Both the position numbers and the translations under genes were made by a program. From a virus: a stretch of DNA of 21,060 nt. Position 1 is the first letter of the stretch, and the number at the start of each line of letters is the position of its first letter. The stretch covers positions 1-21,060 of the IMG/VR virus record IMGVR_UViG_3300047552_001252; one strand, given 5' to 3'. This document shows positions 6,624-14,901 of this stretch, piece by piece. Under the pieces are notes generated by a model. It did not search any database. It had not been told where the DNA came from and saw nothing but the letters and a program-made list of their open reading frames with translations.

Positions 6624-6932
6624 ATGATTACCAGCACTCCATTAACCACAACCAACGCAAATATCATCTCAGGTACTAGCTCAGTTACTAAAGGTATTAC
6701 AGCAATGTACCTGTGCAATACCACTGGGTCAGCAGTAACAGCCAATGTTTACCTTGTGCCCACTGGCGGGACACCGGACTTGTGTCCGATTTATAGCAAT
6801 TTGTCTATTGCTGCTGGAGATACACATATTTCCGATACAGAACGCATTGTACTAGATAGCGGCGACAGCTTGTGGGCTAATTGCAGCGTTAACGGCGCAG
6901 TAGTTATTACAGTTAGCTCAACTGGAGCGTAA
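6624..6932 (+). CDS. Small virion protein, hypothetical
   Basis: The protein has 102 residues, beta-rich, with no membrane segment. AMYLCNTTGSAVTANVYLVPTGGTP (about 28-52) and IAAGDTHISDTERIVLDSGDSLWANC (about 62-87) resemble a short beta-sandwich protein found beside fibre genes in many phages, which I cannot tie to a named function. TAAGGA at 6612-6617 overlaps the upstream stop and sets the start. It sits between two module-built proteins and overlaps none; the downstream ATG is 3 nt after its stop. Co-expression with its neighbours suggests a tail or fibre accessory role. Confidence 0.6.
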   Translation: MITSTPLTTTNANIISGTSSVTKGITAMYLCNTTGSAVTANVYLVPTGGTPDLCPIYSNLSIAAGDTHISDTERIVLDSGDSLWANCSVNGAVVITVSSTGA

Positions 6933-6935
6933 TAC

Positions 6936-7364
6936 ATGGCCCGCTTTCTTAAAAATGCACAAATTCGCACAGGCAGTTATGCAGTGCAATTACCATTGGG
7001 TACAAACAGCTTGGGGCCAGATGCCCCGATTAATGGTCAAATTCGTTATAACCAATCAAACAATAAGATTGAGTTCTACTACAACAGTCAATGGAATCAG
7101 GTTGCTAAAATTGGATCTGTTGCATTAACTATTGATGAATTCACTGGCGACAACAGCACAGTGAACTTTACAATGAGTCAGAGTGAAAGCGATGCAAAGA
7201 ATGTGTTAGTTACAATTAGCGGTGTATATCAAGCACCAGTTAACAACTACACAGTATCTGGTACACAGCTATCATTTACAAGTGCTCCACCAGCAGTTGA
7301 TGCAAGCGGTAACCCAAACAAGATTATCGTAGTCCACAATATTAACTCAACTGACGCAGCCTAA
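6936..7364 (+). CDS. Small fibre-module protein (LPxG/IRYN and FTGD modules)
   Basis: The protein has 142 residues in two modules. The first (about 17-58) reads VQLPLGTNSLGP, GQIRYN, then IEFYYNSQWNQV. The second (about 66-138) reads FTGDNSTVNFTMS, VLVTISGVYQAP, YTVSGTQLSFTSAPP and ends in a beta strand. Both modules recur in the same order in the C-terminal parts of the 742-aa and 1722-aa fibre proteins, so this gene is almost a free-standing fibre C-terminal unit. GGAG at 6924-6927 lies inside the upstream coding end, eight bases before ATG. It may be a tail or fibre tip component or a remnant of a longer fibre gene; no receptor-binding residue can be named. Confidence 0.6.
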   Translation: MARFLKNAQIRTGSYAVQLPLGTNSLGPDAPINGQIRYNQSNNKIEFYYNSQWNQVAKIGSVALTIDEFTGDNSTVNFTMSQSESDAKNVLVTISGVYQAPVNNYTVSGTQLSFTSAPPAVDASGNPNKIIVVHNINSTDAA

Positions 7365-7371
7365 AAATCTG

Positions 7372-7380
7372 CTAAATATA
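7372..7380 (+). promoter_or_regulatory. Putative late promoter (TAAATA box) for the 742-aa fibre gene
   Basis: CTAAATATA with TAAATA at 7373-7378, 17 nt before ATG 7396, with GGAG at 7386-7389 between them. Transcription would start just before the ribosome site. Confidence 0.5.
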
Positions 7381-7395
7381 GAAACGGAGAGTTAA

Positions 7396-9624
7396 ATGGC
7401 TATTGGTAGAATTTCGGGCTCAATGCTTGTGTCCAACTTGGACAGACAAGGTACTGATCTTCAGTTTACCACCAGTGGCCAGCCTTTATACTACATGAAC
7501 TTTAGTCAGTTCCGTGTAGGTATCAACACAAACGTAACTCCACAGACACTAACTATAGATGGTAATCTAAGTACTAGCAACATTGTTATTAGTGGTAATA
7601 GTATCTCTACAAAAAATGGGGAATCAATTAACATCATTGGTAATGTTAGTTATAACATTGGAAATTTAAACATTGATGGCGGGTCTGCAGGTTACGTTGT
7701 TAGCACAAATGGTTCCGGTGCGTTATCGTGGCAAAACTTTGCAACTTTAAGCAACACCCAAGGATTCTACGGTAATGCGTTTGTTATGGGCTCTGCGACA
7801 GCAGGTTCGACTAGTAATGCATTAACATTCTCTTCTACTACATCAGTCACTGATGGCATTGCTAGCTTAAACAGCCTATTGGGAAATATTACTGATAGCA
7901 ATGGCACTCTAATACACGTTGCTGGTAACGTTACTGCTGGCAATGTAAATAGTCGCTTCTATGGCGACATTAATGGTAATATACTAGGCACTACGGCGTC
8001 TTTTACTAGCGTTACTGGCACATTATTAACCGCTTCTCAACCCAATGTAACTTCCTTGGGCACACTAAACAGCTTGGCAGTTACAGGAAACGTAACTGCG
8101 GGCAATGTAAACAGCACATTCTATGGTGACCAATTTGGTAACAGCACTGGTACTAGTGGTTCTTTTACAAACGTAACAGGTACTCTACAAACAGCAGCAC
8201 AACCAAACGTCACTAGCTTAGGCACACTCACTGAGTTAGTAGTTACTGGTAATGTAACAGCAGGCAACGTAGCAGGCACACAATTTAGTGGCAACATCGT
8301 TGGGGCCACTGGTAATTTTTCTGGAAACGTCAGTACTAATAACATTATTGGTACTATTGGCGATTTCACAACAGTAAACGGTACATTACAAACTTCTGCA
8401 CAACCAAATATTACCAGCGTTGGTACATTAACTGGATTGGTAGTTAATGGGAACGTTGCAGCAACGCACCTTAACGGTATGTTGCATGGTAACATTGTTG
8501 GGGGCACAGGTTTATTTTCGTCAAATGTTACATCTACTGGATACGTTGCATTTGGTTTAAACGCTGACCTATTGCAAGCCGGTGTACTTGGATTTGTTAA
8601 TGACAGCTACGGGTTTACTACTCAGTACAACACCGCAGTTATTGTCACTAACCAACAAGGTGCAACAACTCAAGCTCTGTTCTTGGGTGACACGTCTACC
8701 AGCAACAACAGCACACTATTGGGTGTATCAGTTAATAACACACCAGTGTTAAACTTAACTGGCACAGGTAACCTGGCAGTCACAGGCAACGTATATGCAA
8801 GCAACGTAATTGGCACACAGTTCAACGGAAACGTAATTGGCACAGTTACAGGTAACATTAGCGGAACCACTGCATCATTTACAACAGTAGAAGGTACACT
8901 AACTACCGCAGCACAGCCAAACATTACAAGTGTAGGCACGTTAACTAGTCTAGCAGTCACTGGCAACGTAACAGCAGGTAACGTAAACAGTACATTCTAC
9001 GGTGACGCTCACACAAACAACATTACTGGAATCAATGGTAACTTAACTATTACTGTACCAAGTAACAGCGTTGCTATTTTCTCGTCGGACCAAGCAGTTA
9101 AACTTCCAATTGGTGACAGCTACAACAGACCCGCTGGAGTAGCAGGGTATATTCGTTACAACACAGACACGCTATCTGTGGAATATTACGACGGCACAAG
9201 CTGGGTTCCTGTAACTAACAAAGTTACAAGTCAATCCTTCAATGGTGACGGTGTTAACGACACTTACGTTCTAACACACGATGCAAGTATTGAATCATTG
9301 TTGGTAACGATTAACGGTACTGTACAACAAAGTGGAGCATATACAGTTACCGCAGGTCAGATTACGTTCGCTGAAATTCCGTTAGTAACTGATGCAATTA
9401 ACATTCGTTACTTGGGCGGGGTAACGTCTTTTAGTGGTGTAGTATCAAACGACTTAACAATACAAGGCAACTTAACATTGTCTGGTATTTTGAGTGCTCC
9501 ACAAACAACCAAAGCGTCTAACGCCACTGGTACACCTGGCCAAATTTGTTGGGATGCAAACTATCTATATGTTTGTACAGCACCTAACACTTGGAAACGC
9601 AGTCCTTTAACTGGCGGTTATTAA
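7396..9624 (+). CDS. Tail fibre protein, repeat-rich, 742 aa
   Basis: The N-terminus (GRISGSMLVSNLDRQGTDLQF, then FSQFRVGINTN near 38-48) is an attachment-type module typical of fibre proteins of T4-like aquatic phages. Residues about 170-540 hold repeated modules of about 54 residues with VTGNVTAGNV, TGTLQTAAQPN and TSLGTL. The 162-bp spacing is exact between the QPN codons near 8038 and 8200, and a longer 67-residue version follows. The C-terminal part carries KLPIGDSYNRPAGVAGYIRYNT, a SLLVTINGTVQQSGAYTV module and the ending GQICWDANYLYVCTAPNTWK, a common fibre cap module. GGAG lies six bases before ATG. It has its own promoter box and terminator, so it can be made separately from the larger fibre. 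Likely a trimeric host-recognition fibre; the receptor is unknown. Confidence 0.8.
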   Translation: MAIGRISGSMLVSNLDRQGTDLQFTTSGQPLYYMNFSQFRVGINTNVTPQTLTIDGNLSTSNIVISGNSISTKNGESINIIGNVSYNIGNLNIDGGSAGYVVSTNGSGALSWQNFATLSNTQGFYGNAFVMGSATAGSTSNALTFSSTTSVTDGIASLNSLLGNITDSNGTLIHVAGNVTAGNVNSRFYGDINGNILGTTASFTSVTGTLLTASQPNVTSLGTLNSLAVTGNVTAGNVNSTFYGDQFGNSTGTSGSFTNVTGTLQTAAQPNVTSLGTLTELVVTGNVTAGNVAGTQFSGNIVGATGNFSGNVSTNNIIGTIGDFTTVNGTLQTSAQPNITSVGTLTGLVVNGNVAATHLNGMLHGNIVGGTGLFSSNVTSTGYVAFGLNADLLQAGVLGFVNDSYGFTTQYNTAVIVTNQQGATTQALFLGDTSTSNNSTLLGVSVNNTPVLNLTGTGNLAVTGNVYASNVIGTQFNGNVIGTVTGNISGTTASFTTVEGTLTTAAQPNITSVGTLTSLAVTGNVTAGNVNSTFYGDAHTNNITGINGNLTITVPSNSVAIFSSDQAVKLPIGDSYNRPAGVAGYIRYNTDTLSVEYYDGTSWVPVTNKVTSQSFNGDGVNDTYVLTHDASIESLLVTINGTVQQSGAYTVTAGQITFAEIPLVTDAINIRYLGGVTSFSGVVSNDLTIQGNLTLSGILSAPQTTKASNATGTPGQICWDANYLYVCTAPNTWKRSPLTGGY
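7915..8990 (+). repeat. Degenerate 54-residue (162-bp) fibre repeats
   Basis: Anchor codons for QPN(V/I)TS occur near 8038, 8200, 8401 and 8914. Spacing is 162 bp, then 201 bp, then 513 bp, the last enclosing a non-repeat insert (about 8515-8750). Units keep the frame and share TGTL-T-AQPN-TS-GTL and VTGNV-AGNV blocks. They are diverged in third positions, so this is an older duplication than the 81-bp array downstream. Confidence 0.75.
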
Positions 9625-9640
9625 TCCCAATATTACTGAA

Positions 9641-9671
9641 CCTTTGCCCAAATGGGCAAGGGTATCATTTT
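9641..9671 (+). terminator. Terminator hairpin after the 742-aa fibre gene
   Basis: CCTTTGCCC (9641-9649), loop AAAT, GGGCAAGGG (9654-9662): nine pairs with one G-U, followed by TATCATTTT. An in-frame ATG at 9652 lies in the loop, which argues against that ATG as a gene start. Confidence 0.7.
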
Positions 9672-9672
9672 G

Positions 9673-9681
9673 GCTAAATAT
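9673..9681 (+). promoter_or_regulatory. Putative late promoter (TAAATA box) for the 1722-aa fibre gene
   Basis: GCTAAATAT with TAAATA at 9675-9680, directly after the terminator hairpin and 22 nt before ATG 9703. Box, ribosome site (GGAG 9691-9694) and ATG form a complete start region. Confidence 0.6.
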
Positions 9682-9702
9682 GTTAGTATTGGAGCTTTGG
9701 CG

Positions 9703-12700
9703 ATGGCCGTAACCAGAATTAAGAATAATCAGATCACAGATTCAACAATCACATACACAAAGATTGCACCTGGAACGCTGGTCGGAAGTAACTTTAACGA
9801 GAATTTAACATTAAATTCTAACTTAAGTATTGTTGGTAACTTAACGATTACAGGTGTTTCTACAACTGTAAGTTCTACTAACACTTATGTTAATGACCCA
9901 TTGATTGTGTATAACAATGGATATGCCGGCAACTTGTCAAATTATGACATTGGTATGTTGGTAAACCGTAACTTGTCTGCACTAAGCGGATACGGTAACG
10001 TAAACACTGCGTGGGTATGGAGCGAAGCTGAAAATGCGTTTATTGCGATTACCACAACCGACACCGGTGCAGGTATTACAAACCTAAACAATAGCGGCTT
10101 TGCAAATATTAGAATTGGGAATTTAACTGCAATAGCAGCAACCTTATCTGGTAAAATTACAGCAGCAGAGCTATCAGGATTCCACACAGGTACTGCTGAT
10201 TTAAGTACAGCAGTAGTAACAAATTTCTCTTCTGGTAATGCACAAATTACTGGCGGCAACGTACAAGGTGTTGAATACCTACAAACAACTAATTTTAGCA
10301 CTGCTAATGCTAGGATCAACGGCGGCGCAATTAATGCAACACCGATTGGATCTACTACACCATCGGTTGGTATTTTCACTACAGTAACAGCAGGCGAGTC
10401 TGACACAATTGGTAACGCAAGTATTGGTGGTAACCTAAGTATCAACGGCAATTTGTTTGTTGTTACAGGTAACATTACTACTGCTAACTCTGCATTCTTT
10501 GTTGGTAATACTATCACCGGATTCAATGCATTATATGCAGGTATCCCAATTGGTTACACAATACTTCCGCAGGTAGTTGCACAGTTCTCTGAGAACTACA
10601 ACGGGTATTCTCAGATCAACACACAGAACATCAACGCAGGCGGTGATGCAACCACTGACTATGTTGCAACGGCCAACAACGGAACAGATACAACATTCTA
10701 TGTTGACCTCGGAATCAACAGTTCAAACTTTGATCCATTGAGTCCAAATAACAGTCTAGGTACTGCAACAGGTCCAAACGATGCATACCTTTACACACAA
10801 GCAAATGGTTCTGCTAACAACGGTGGTAACCTAATTGTTGGCACAACTACCGATCAACGATTTATCAGATTTGTAAGCGGTGGTGGAAACATTGAGCACG
10901 TGGTTGCCACAATGTCGCACCCTGGTGTATCTTCTACTTCAACGTCAACAGGCGCACTAACTGTAGTTGGTGGCATTGGTGCAAGTGGCAACGTAACTGC
11001 GACAGATTTCTACGGTAACTTAGTAGCGCCATATTCATTGGTCACTAACCTTGCAACCGGTAACGCACAAATCACTGGTGGTAGTGTAACTGGAGTAACC
11101 CTTGCTGCAACTACTTTGGTTGCAACTAACTTTAGCTCAGGCAATGCACAGATCTCTGGTGGTAACGTACAAGGTATCCAATACCTACAAGCAACAAATT
11201 TAAGCACAGGCAACGCAGTTATTACTGGTGGCAGTGTCACTGGTATTACTGGCCAAGCAAGCACCTTTACAACCACAAACTTCTCAACTGCTAATGCTCA
11301 GATCACTGGTGGTAGCGTAACAGGCATCACGGGTGCAGCAACCACATTCGAAGTAGATAACTTCTCAACTGCCAATGCTCAAATCACTGGTGGTAGTGTA
11401 ACGGGCATTACTGGTACTGCAACTACATTCGAAGTAGATAACTTCTCAACTGCTAATGCTCAAGTAACAGGCGGCAGTCTGACTGGGATTACTGGTGCAG
11501 CAACTACATTAGTTGCAACAAACTTCTCAACTGGCAACGCACAGATTACTGGTGGCAATGTACAGGGCATTGGCTATGTACAAACAACAAACTTCTCAAC
11601 TGGTAACGCAGTTATCACCGGTGGTAGTGTAACAGGCATTACTGGTCAAGCAAGTACATTCACTGCAACCAATTTTAGTTCAGGTAACATTGTTGGTATT
11701 TTAACTGGTACAGCGTCTACTGGTAACGTAGCATTGTACGAAAGTTATACATCAACCTCGACCAATGCAACCTTCTATCCAAGTTTCACGGACAATGGCA
11801 CTAGCAGCAATAGTGCAGCGTACACAAATACTTCGTTAACTTTTAACCCAGCATCTGGTACATTATCAACTACAATAGGTCGAGTAACAGGCAGTGATGC
11901 TGCAACAACATCAGCATCTGGTGCGTTGGTGGTAACTGGCGGAGCTGGTATCGGTGGTAACTTGTATGTTGGTGAAAACATTGTTGTTACTGGTAACTTA
12001 ACAGTACAAGGCACAACAACAGCAATCAACTCTGCAACATTGGATGTAACTGATTTAAACATCACAGTAGCCAAGGGTGCAGTAAATGGAGCAGCAGCAA
12101 ACGGTGCTGGACTTACTGTTGATGGCGCTAATGCAACGTTGTTGTATACCAATGCCACTGATAGCTGGAATTTTAACAAACAAGTAATTGGTCAATTTAC
12201 AACCAGTAACTTACAAGCCACTGGCGGCAGTATCACAAACTTTACTGGTGCTGCAAGTACGCTGGTTGCAACAAACTTCTCAACTGGTAACGCACAGATT
12301 ACTGGCGGTAGCGTAACTGGTATTACTGGGGATGCATCTTATTTAACAGCTACTAATTTCTCAACCGGCAATGCTCAAATTACCGGCGGCAGTATCACAA
12401 ACTTTACTGGTGCTGCATCATACTTGACAGCAACCAATTTTAGTTCCGGAAACATTGTTGGTACGCTATCTGGTACAGCATCTACTGGTAACGTAGCCTT
12501 ATATGAAAACTACACTGCGACTACAAACAACAGTGTATATTATCCAAGTTTCACTGATCGTTCTACAACAGGTAATAGTGCGGCGTATATCACTCCAGGT
12601 ATTAATTTTAATCCTAGCACTAATACTATTAATGCTACTACATTTAGTGGAACGTTTAGTGGTACAGCAAGTATAACTAGTGGCACTGTAAACGGAATCA

Positions 12701-14871
12701 CAGGATCAGCTTCAACCTTTGACATTACGAATTTTATTTCTAGTAATGTGTTAATCAATGGTGGCTCAGTGCATAACATAACTGGTAATGCACAAGTACT
12801 TGGTGTAGGAGAGTTAACTGCGGTTAGTGCAAACATTCACGGCGGCAGTATTGCAAACGTAGTTATAACATCGTTTTCTACTTTTGCTTCTAACTTAATT
12901 TCGCCGAATGTACTCATTACAGGCGGTTTCATAAGCAATGTAACCTACATTTCGGCAGAGACAGTGAGTGCAGCAAATGCACAAATATCTAGTGGTAGTA
13001 TCACAGGGTTAACAAATTTAAGTTCGTTAAACTTTTTTACCAATAGTGCTCAAATCATTGGTGGTAGCATCACTGGAATCACTGGACAAGCTGATTATTT
13101 TACAGCAACTAATTTTAGTTCTGCTAACGCAGTAATCACTGGCGGTAGTTTAGACAGCACCACAATTGGGCAAGCCAATCCGTCACACGCACACTTTACA
13201 GAGTTATTTGCACAAACAGCAATTACCACTGGTAATGTAGTCATTGACTCGTCAACACAATTGATTAGTCCTACTAATGCTGCATTAACAGTTCCAAATG
13301 GTGGTGCAGCATTTGGCGGAAATACTTATGTTGGCGGAACACTAAACGTAGGTGCAGCATCTCTATCCACAGCATTAGTAAATTCTTCAATTGCAGCCGT
13401 TAACTCAGTTAGTGATTTTGCACAGATGTATATGCTTAACACTAGCAGCACTGGATCTGCAGACTTCTCTGCATACGGTGACAATGGTACTGACACTGGT
13501 GGCTGGGCAGACATGGGCATGACTGGTAGTGCCTTTAACGATCCAAATTACGAAATCACTAAGCCAAACGACGGCTATGTATTTGTCAGACCTCAAAGTG
13601 GATTTGGTGGAAACTTAGTATTGGCAACTAGCGAAGCTGGAACTTATAACGATATTGTTATTGCAACCGGCGGCTTTACAGATTCACAAGAAGTTGCTCG
13701 TTTCCATGGCGATGCAAGTAATGGCGGGTATTTTAGTTTAACTCAGGGGACCGCAGCAACTAGCACAACAACCGGTGCATTGCGTGTAACAGGTGGGGCC
13801 GGTATCTCAGGCAATTTGTATACCGGAACACTTACTACAACTAGTGTTACAACCGACACTGTTGCGGCAACAGGTAATATTTCTACTCAACAGGCCTTAA
13901 CAGTTAACAGCACTAACACCGCAGGAATGGACTTTAAGGTCAACGGTGTAAACACCAGCAACTTGATCTGGGCAAGACCCAATGGTACATACGACCAAGT
14001 AATTATTGGAAATACCATTTCAACAGGCTCGATTGTAAATGGTGCTAAGTTACATATTAACAGTAAGGACAGTATTTTACTGCCAATTGGTACTGCTTCT
14101 GAACGCCCAAGCTCAAGTGGCGCCACTGATGTACCGGGTATGATCCGCTTCAGCACAACAAATGACGGTGTTGAATGGTACACAGCTGGCCGAGGTTGGG
14201 TTACCCCAACTAGTGAATTCACTATTATTAGTGACAACCAATTTACAGGAACAGGGTCGCAAGTTAACTTCTTGTTGAGCAGCCCGCAAACAACCAATAG
14301 CTGTATTGTTAGCGTTAACGGACTACTACAAAGTCCTGTACTCGATTACTATGTAACTGATGCAGTACTGACCTTTACATCTGCTCCAGCTAACGCAGCA
14401 AAGATTGATGTTCGTAGATTAACTACAACACAAACAGTAATTGCAATCACTGATTCAACTGGATACAACGAAGTTGCAACTGATACAGATGGTGTAACTA
14501 TCTATAGCGGAACTTCTAGCAAGGTACCAACCCTTAAAGTTGATGCCAATGGGGCATTAGTAAGCGGGCTAGGAAACGTTACAGTTTCTACAGCAAACGT
14601 TGAAACAGTAATTGACTCTTTCAGCAAAACAACATATCGCAGTGCAAAGTATTTGATCCAAGCAACATCTGGTAGCTCGTATCAAACTATGGAAGCATTA
14701 GTGATTCATGATGGTACTACTCCAACAGTAACAACATTTGGTGTAGTGGCAACAAGCGGTAATTTAGGTGTTCTAACAACTGGCATTAGTGGCAGCACAT
14801 TAAGCGTAAACTTTGTGGCTGCAAATAATGGAACCAACGTAAGGATAAGTAAACAATACATGTTAATTTGA
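9703..14871 (+). CDS. Large tail fibre protein with 27-residue repeats, 1722 aa
   Basis: The start is ATG 9703 (MAVTRIKNNQITDSTITYTK), with GGAG at 9691-9694 eight bases upstream. The in-frame ATG at 9652 would add 17 residues but lies in a terminator loop and upstream of the promoter box. Residues about 45-120 hold an INSTNT/GMLVNRN-type module. From about 170 to 1150 come arrays of NFSTGNAQITGGSVTGITG units. Two copies of a block of about 140 residues (nt about 10555-10990 and 13384-13830) contain a TDYVA/ADFSA, GTDT, DLG/DMG and PNDAYLY/PNDGYVF pattern. Several short GALVVTGGAGIGGNLYVG modules are scattered through it. The C-terminal part has an LPIGTASERP/GMIRF module, FTGTGSQVNF, and a beta-rich ending YRSAKYLIQATSG to VRISKQYMLI. 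It is built of beta repeats, with no enzyme motif. Likely a long trimeric host-recognition fibre; it heads a run of fibre genes. Confidence 0.82.
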   Translation: MAVTRIKNNQITDSTITYTKIAPGTLVGSNFNENLTLNSNLSIVGNLTITGVSTTVSSTNTYVNDPLIVYNNGYAGNLSNYDIGMLVNRNLSALSGYGNVNTAWVWSEAENAFIAITTTDTGAGITNLNNSGFANIRIGNLTAIAATLSGKITAAELSGFHTGTADLSTAVVTNFSSGNAQITGGNVQGVEYLQTTNFSTANARINGGAINATPIGSTTPSVGIFTTVTAGESDTIGNASIGGNLSINGNLFVVTGNITTANSAFFVGNTITGFNALYAGIPIGYTILPQVVAQFSENYNGYSQINTQNINAGGDATTDYVATANNGTDTTFYVDLGINSSNFDPLSPNNSLGTATGPNDAYLYTQANGSANNGGNLIVGTTTDQRFIRFVSGGGNIEHVVATMSHPGVSSTSTSTGALTVVGGIGASGNVTATDFYGNLVAPYSLVTNLATGNAQITGGSVTGVTLAATTLVATNFSSGNAQISGGNVQGIQYLQATNLSTGNAVITGGSVTGITGQASTFTTTNFSTANAQITGGSVTGITGAATTFEVDNFSTANAQITGGSVTGITGTATTFEVDNFSTANAQVTGGSLTGITGAATTLVATNFSTGNAQITGGNVQGIGYVQTTNFSTGNAVITGGSVTGITGQASTFTATNFSSGNIVGILTGTASTGNVALYESYTSTSTNATFYPSFTDNGTSSNSAAYTNTSLTFNPASGTLSTTIGRVTGSDAATTSASGALVVTGGAGIGGNLYVGENIVVTGNLTVQGTTTAINSATLDVTDLNITVAKGAVNGAAANGAGLTVDGANATLLYTNATDSWNFNKQVIGQFTTSNLQATGGSITNFTGAASTLVATNFSTGNAQITGGSVTGITGDASYLTATNFSTGNAQITGGSITNFTGAASYLTATNFSSGNIVGTLSGTASTGNVALYENYTATTNNSVYYPSFTDRSTTGNSAAYITPGINFNPSTNTINATTFSGTFSGTASITSGTVNGITGSASTFDITNFISSNVLINGGSVHNITGNAQVLGVGELTAVSANIHGGSIANVVITSFSTFASNLISPNVLITGGFISNVTYISAETVSAANAQISSGSITGLTNLSSLNFFTNSAQIIGGSITGITGQADYFTATNFSSANAVITGGSLDSTTIGQANPSHAHFTELFAQTAITTGNVVIDSSTQLISPTNAALTVPNGGAAFGGNTYVGGTLNVGAASLSTALVNSSIAAVNSVSDFAQMYMLNTSSTGSADFSAYGDNGTDTGGWADMGMTGSAFNDPNYEITKPNDGYVFVRPQSGFGGNLVLATSEAGTYNDIVIATGGFTDSQEVARFHGDASNGGYFSLTQGTAATSTTTGALRVTGGAGISGNLYTGTLTTTSVTTDTVAATGNISTQQALTVNSTNTAGMDFKVNGVNTSNLIWARPNGTYDQVIIGNTISTGSIVNGAKLHINSKDSILLPIGTASERPSSSGATDVPGMIRFSTTNDGVEWYTAGRGWVTPTSEFTIISDNQFTGTGSQVNFLLSSPQTTNSCIVSVNGLLQSPVLDYYVTDAVLTFTSAPANAAKIDVRRLTTTQTVIAITDSTGYNEVATDTDGVTIYSGTSSKVPTLKVDANGALVSGLGNVTVSTANVETVIDSFSKTTYRSAKYLIQATSGSSYQTMEALVIHDGTTPTVTTFGVVATSGNLGVLTTGISGSTLSVNFVAANNGTNVRISKQYMLI
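10222..10360 (+). repeat. First copies of the fibre repeat
   Basis: Unit starts at 10222 and 10291, 69 bp (23 residues) apart, encode NFSSGNAQITGGNVQG and the diverged NFSTANARINGGAIN. They are separated from the main array by a unique stretch with the first large block. Confidence 0.7.
11047..11700 (+). repeat. Main tandem repeat array, 81-bp and 69-bp units
   Basis: Unit starts (Asn codon of N-F/L-S) fall at 11047, 11128, 11197, 11278, 11359, 11440, 11521, 11590 and 11671. Spacings are 81, 69, 81, 81, 81, 81, 69 and 81 bp, so two unit types of 27 and 23 residues alternate in a patterned way. Units at 11278-11521 are nearly identical at the DNA level. Each encodes a variant of NFSTGNAQITGGSVTGITG. 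Confidence 0.9.
11671..12640 (+). repeat. Duplicated block with 765-bp offset
   Basis: NFSSGNIVG, GTASTGNVALYE, YPSFTD, NSAAY and FNP blocks occur at about 11671-11870 and again at about 12436-12640. The offset is exactly 765 bp (255 codons) at the repeat start. Everything between, including a GALVVTGGAGIGGNLYVG module, could be the product of one in-frame duplication followed by divergence. Confidence 0.7.
12208..12465 (+). repeat. Second fibre repeat array
   Basis: Unit starts at 12208, 12274, 12355 and 12436, with spacings of 66, 81 and 81 bp. It uses the same motif as the main array, including a SITNFTGAAS variant. The array ends in the same NFSSGNIVG unit as the main array. Confidence 0.85.
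13027..13155 (+). repeat. Isolated third cluster of fibre repeats
   Basis: About two degenerate units, NFFTNSAQIIGGSITGITGQ and NFSSANAVITGGSLDSTTIG, lie downstream of a diverged stretch. They are followed by the second copy of the block of about 140 residues. Confidence 0.6.
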
Positions 14872-14901
14872 TATTAACAGCCAACAGGGATATATGGAAC
14901 T

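Noticed and set aside
7946-7951. TAAATA inside the 742-aa fibre gene as a promoter
   Set aside because: It lies deep in coding sequence with no start codon or ribosome site following. It shows the hexamer also occurs by chance.
9942-10526. Long minus-strand open frames opposite the fibre genes (also 8121-8507, 14874-15101, 16800-17222)
   Set aside because: They are rich in Val, Pro, Leu and Ala, mirroring the Thr/Gly/Asn codons of the plus strand, with no ribosome sites or family motifs.
11047-11700. Regular repeats considered as a CRISPR array
   Set aside because: Units are contiguous, in frame, and have no unique spacers between short palindromic repeats; they encode a fibre repeat.
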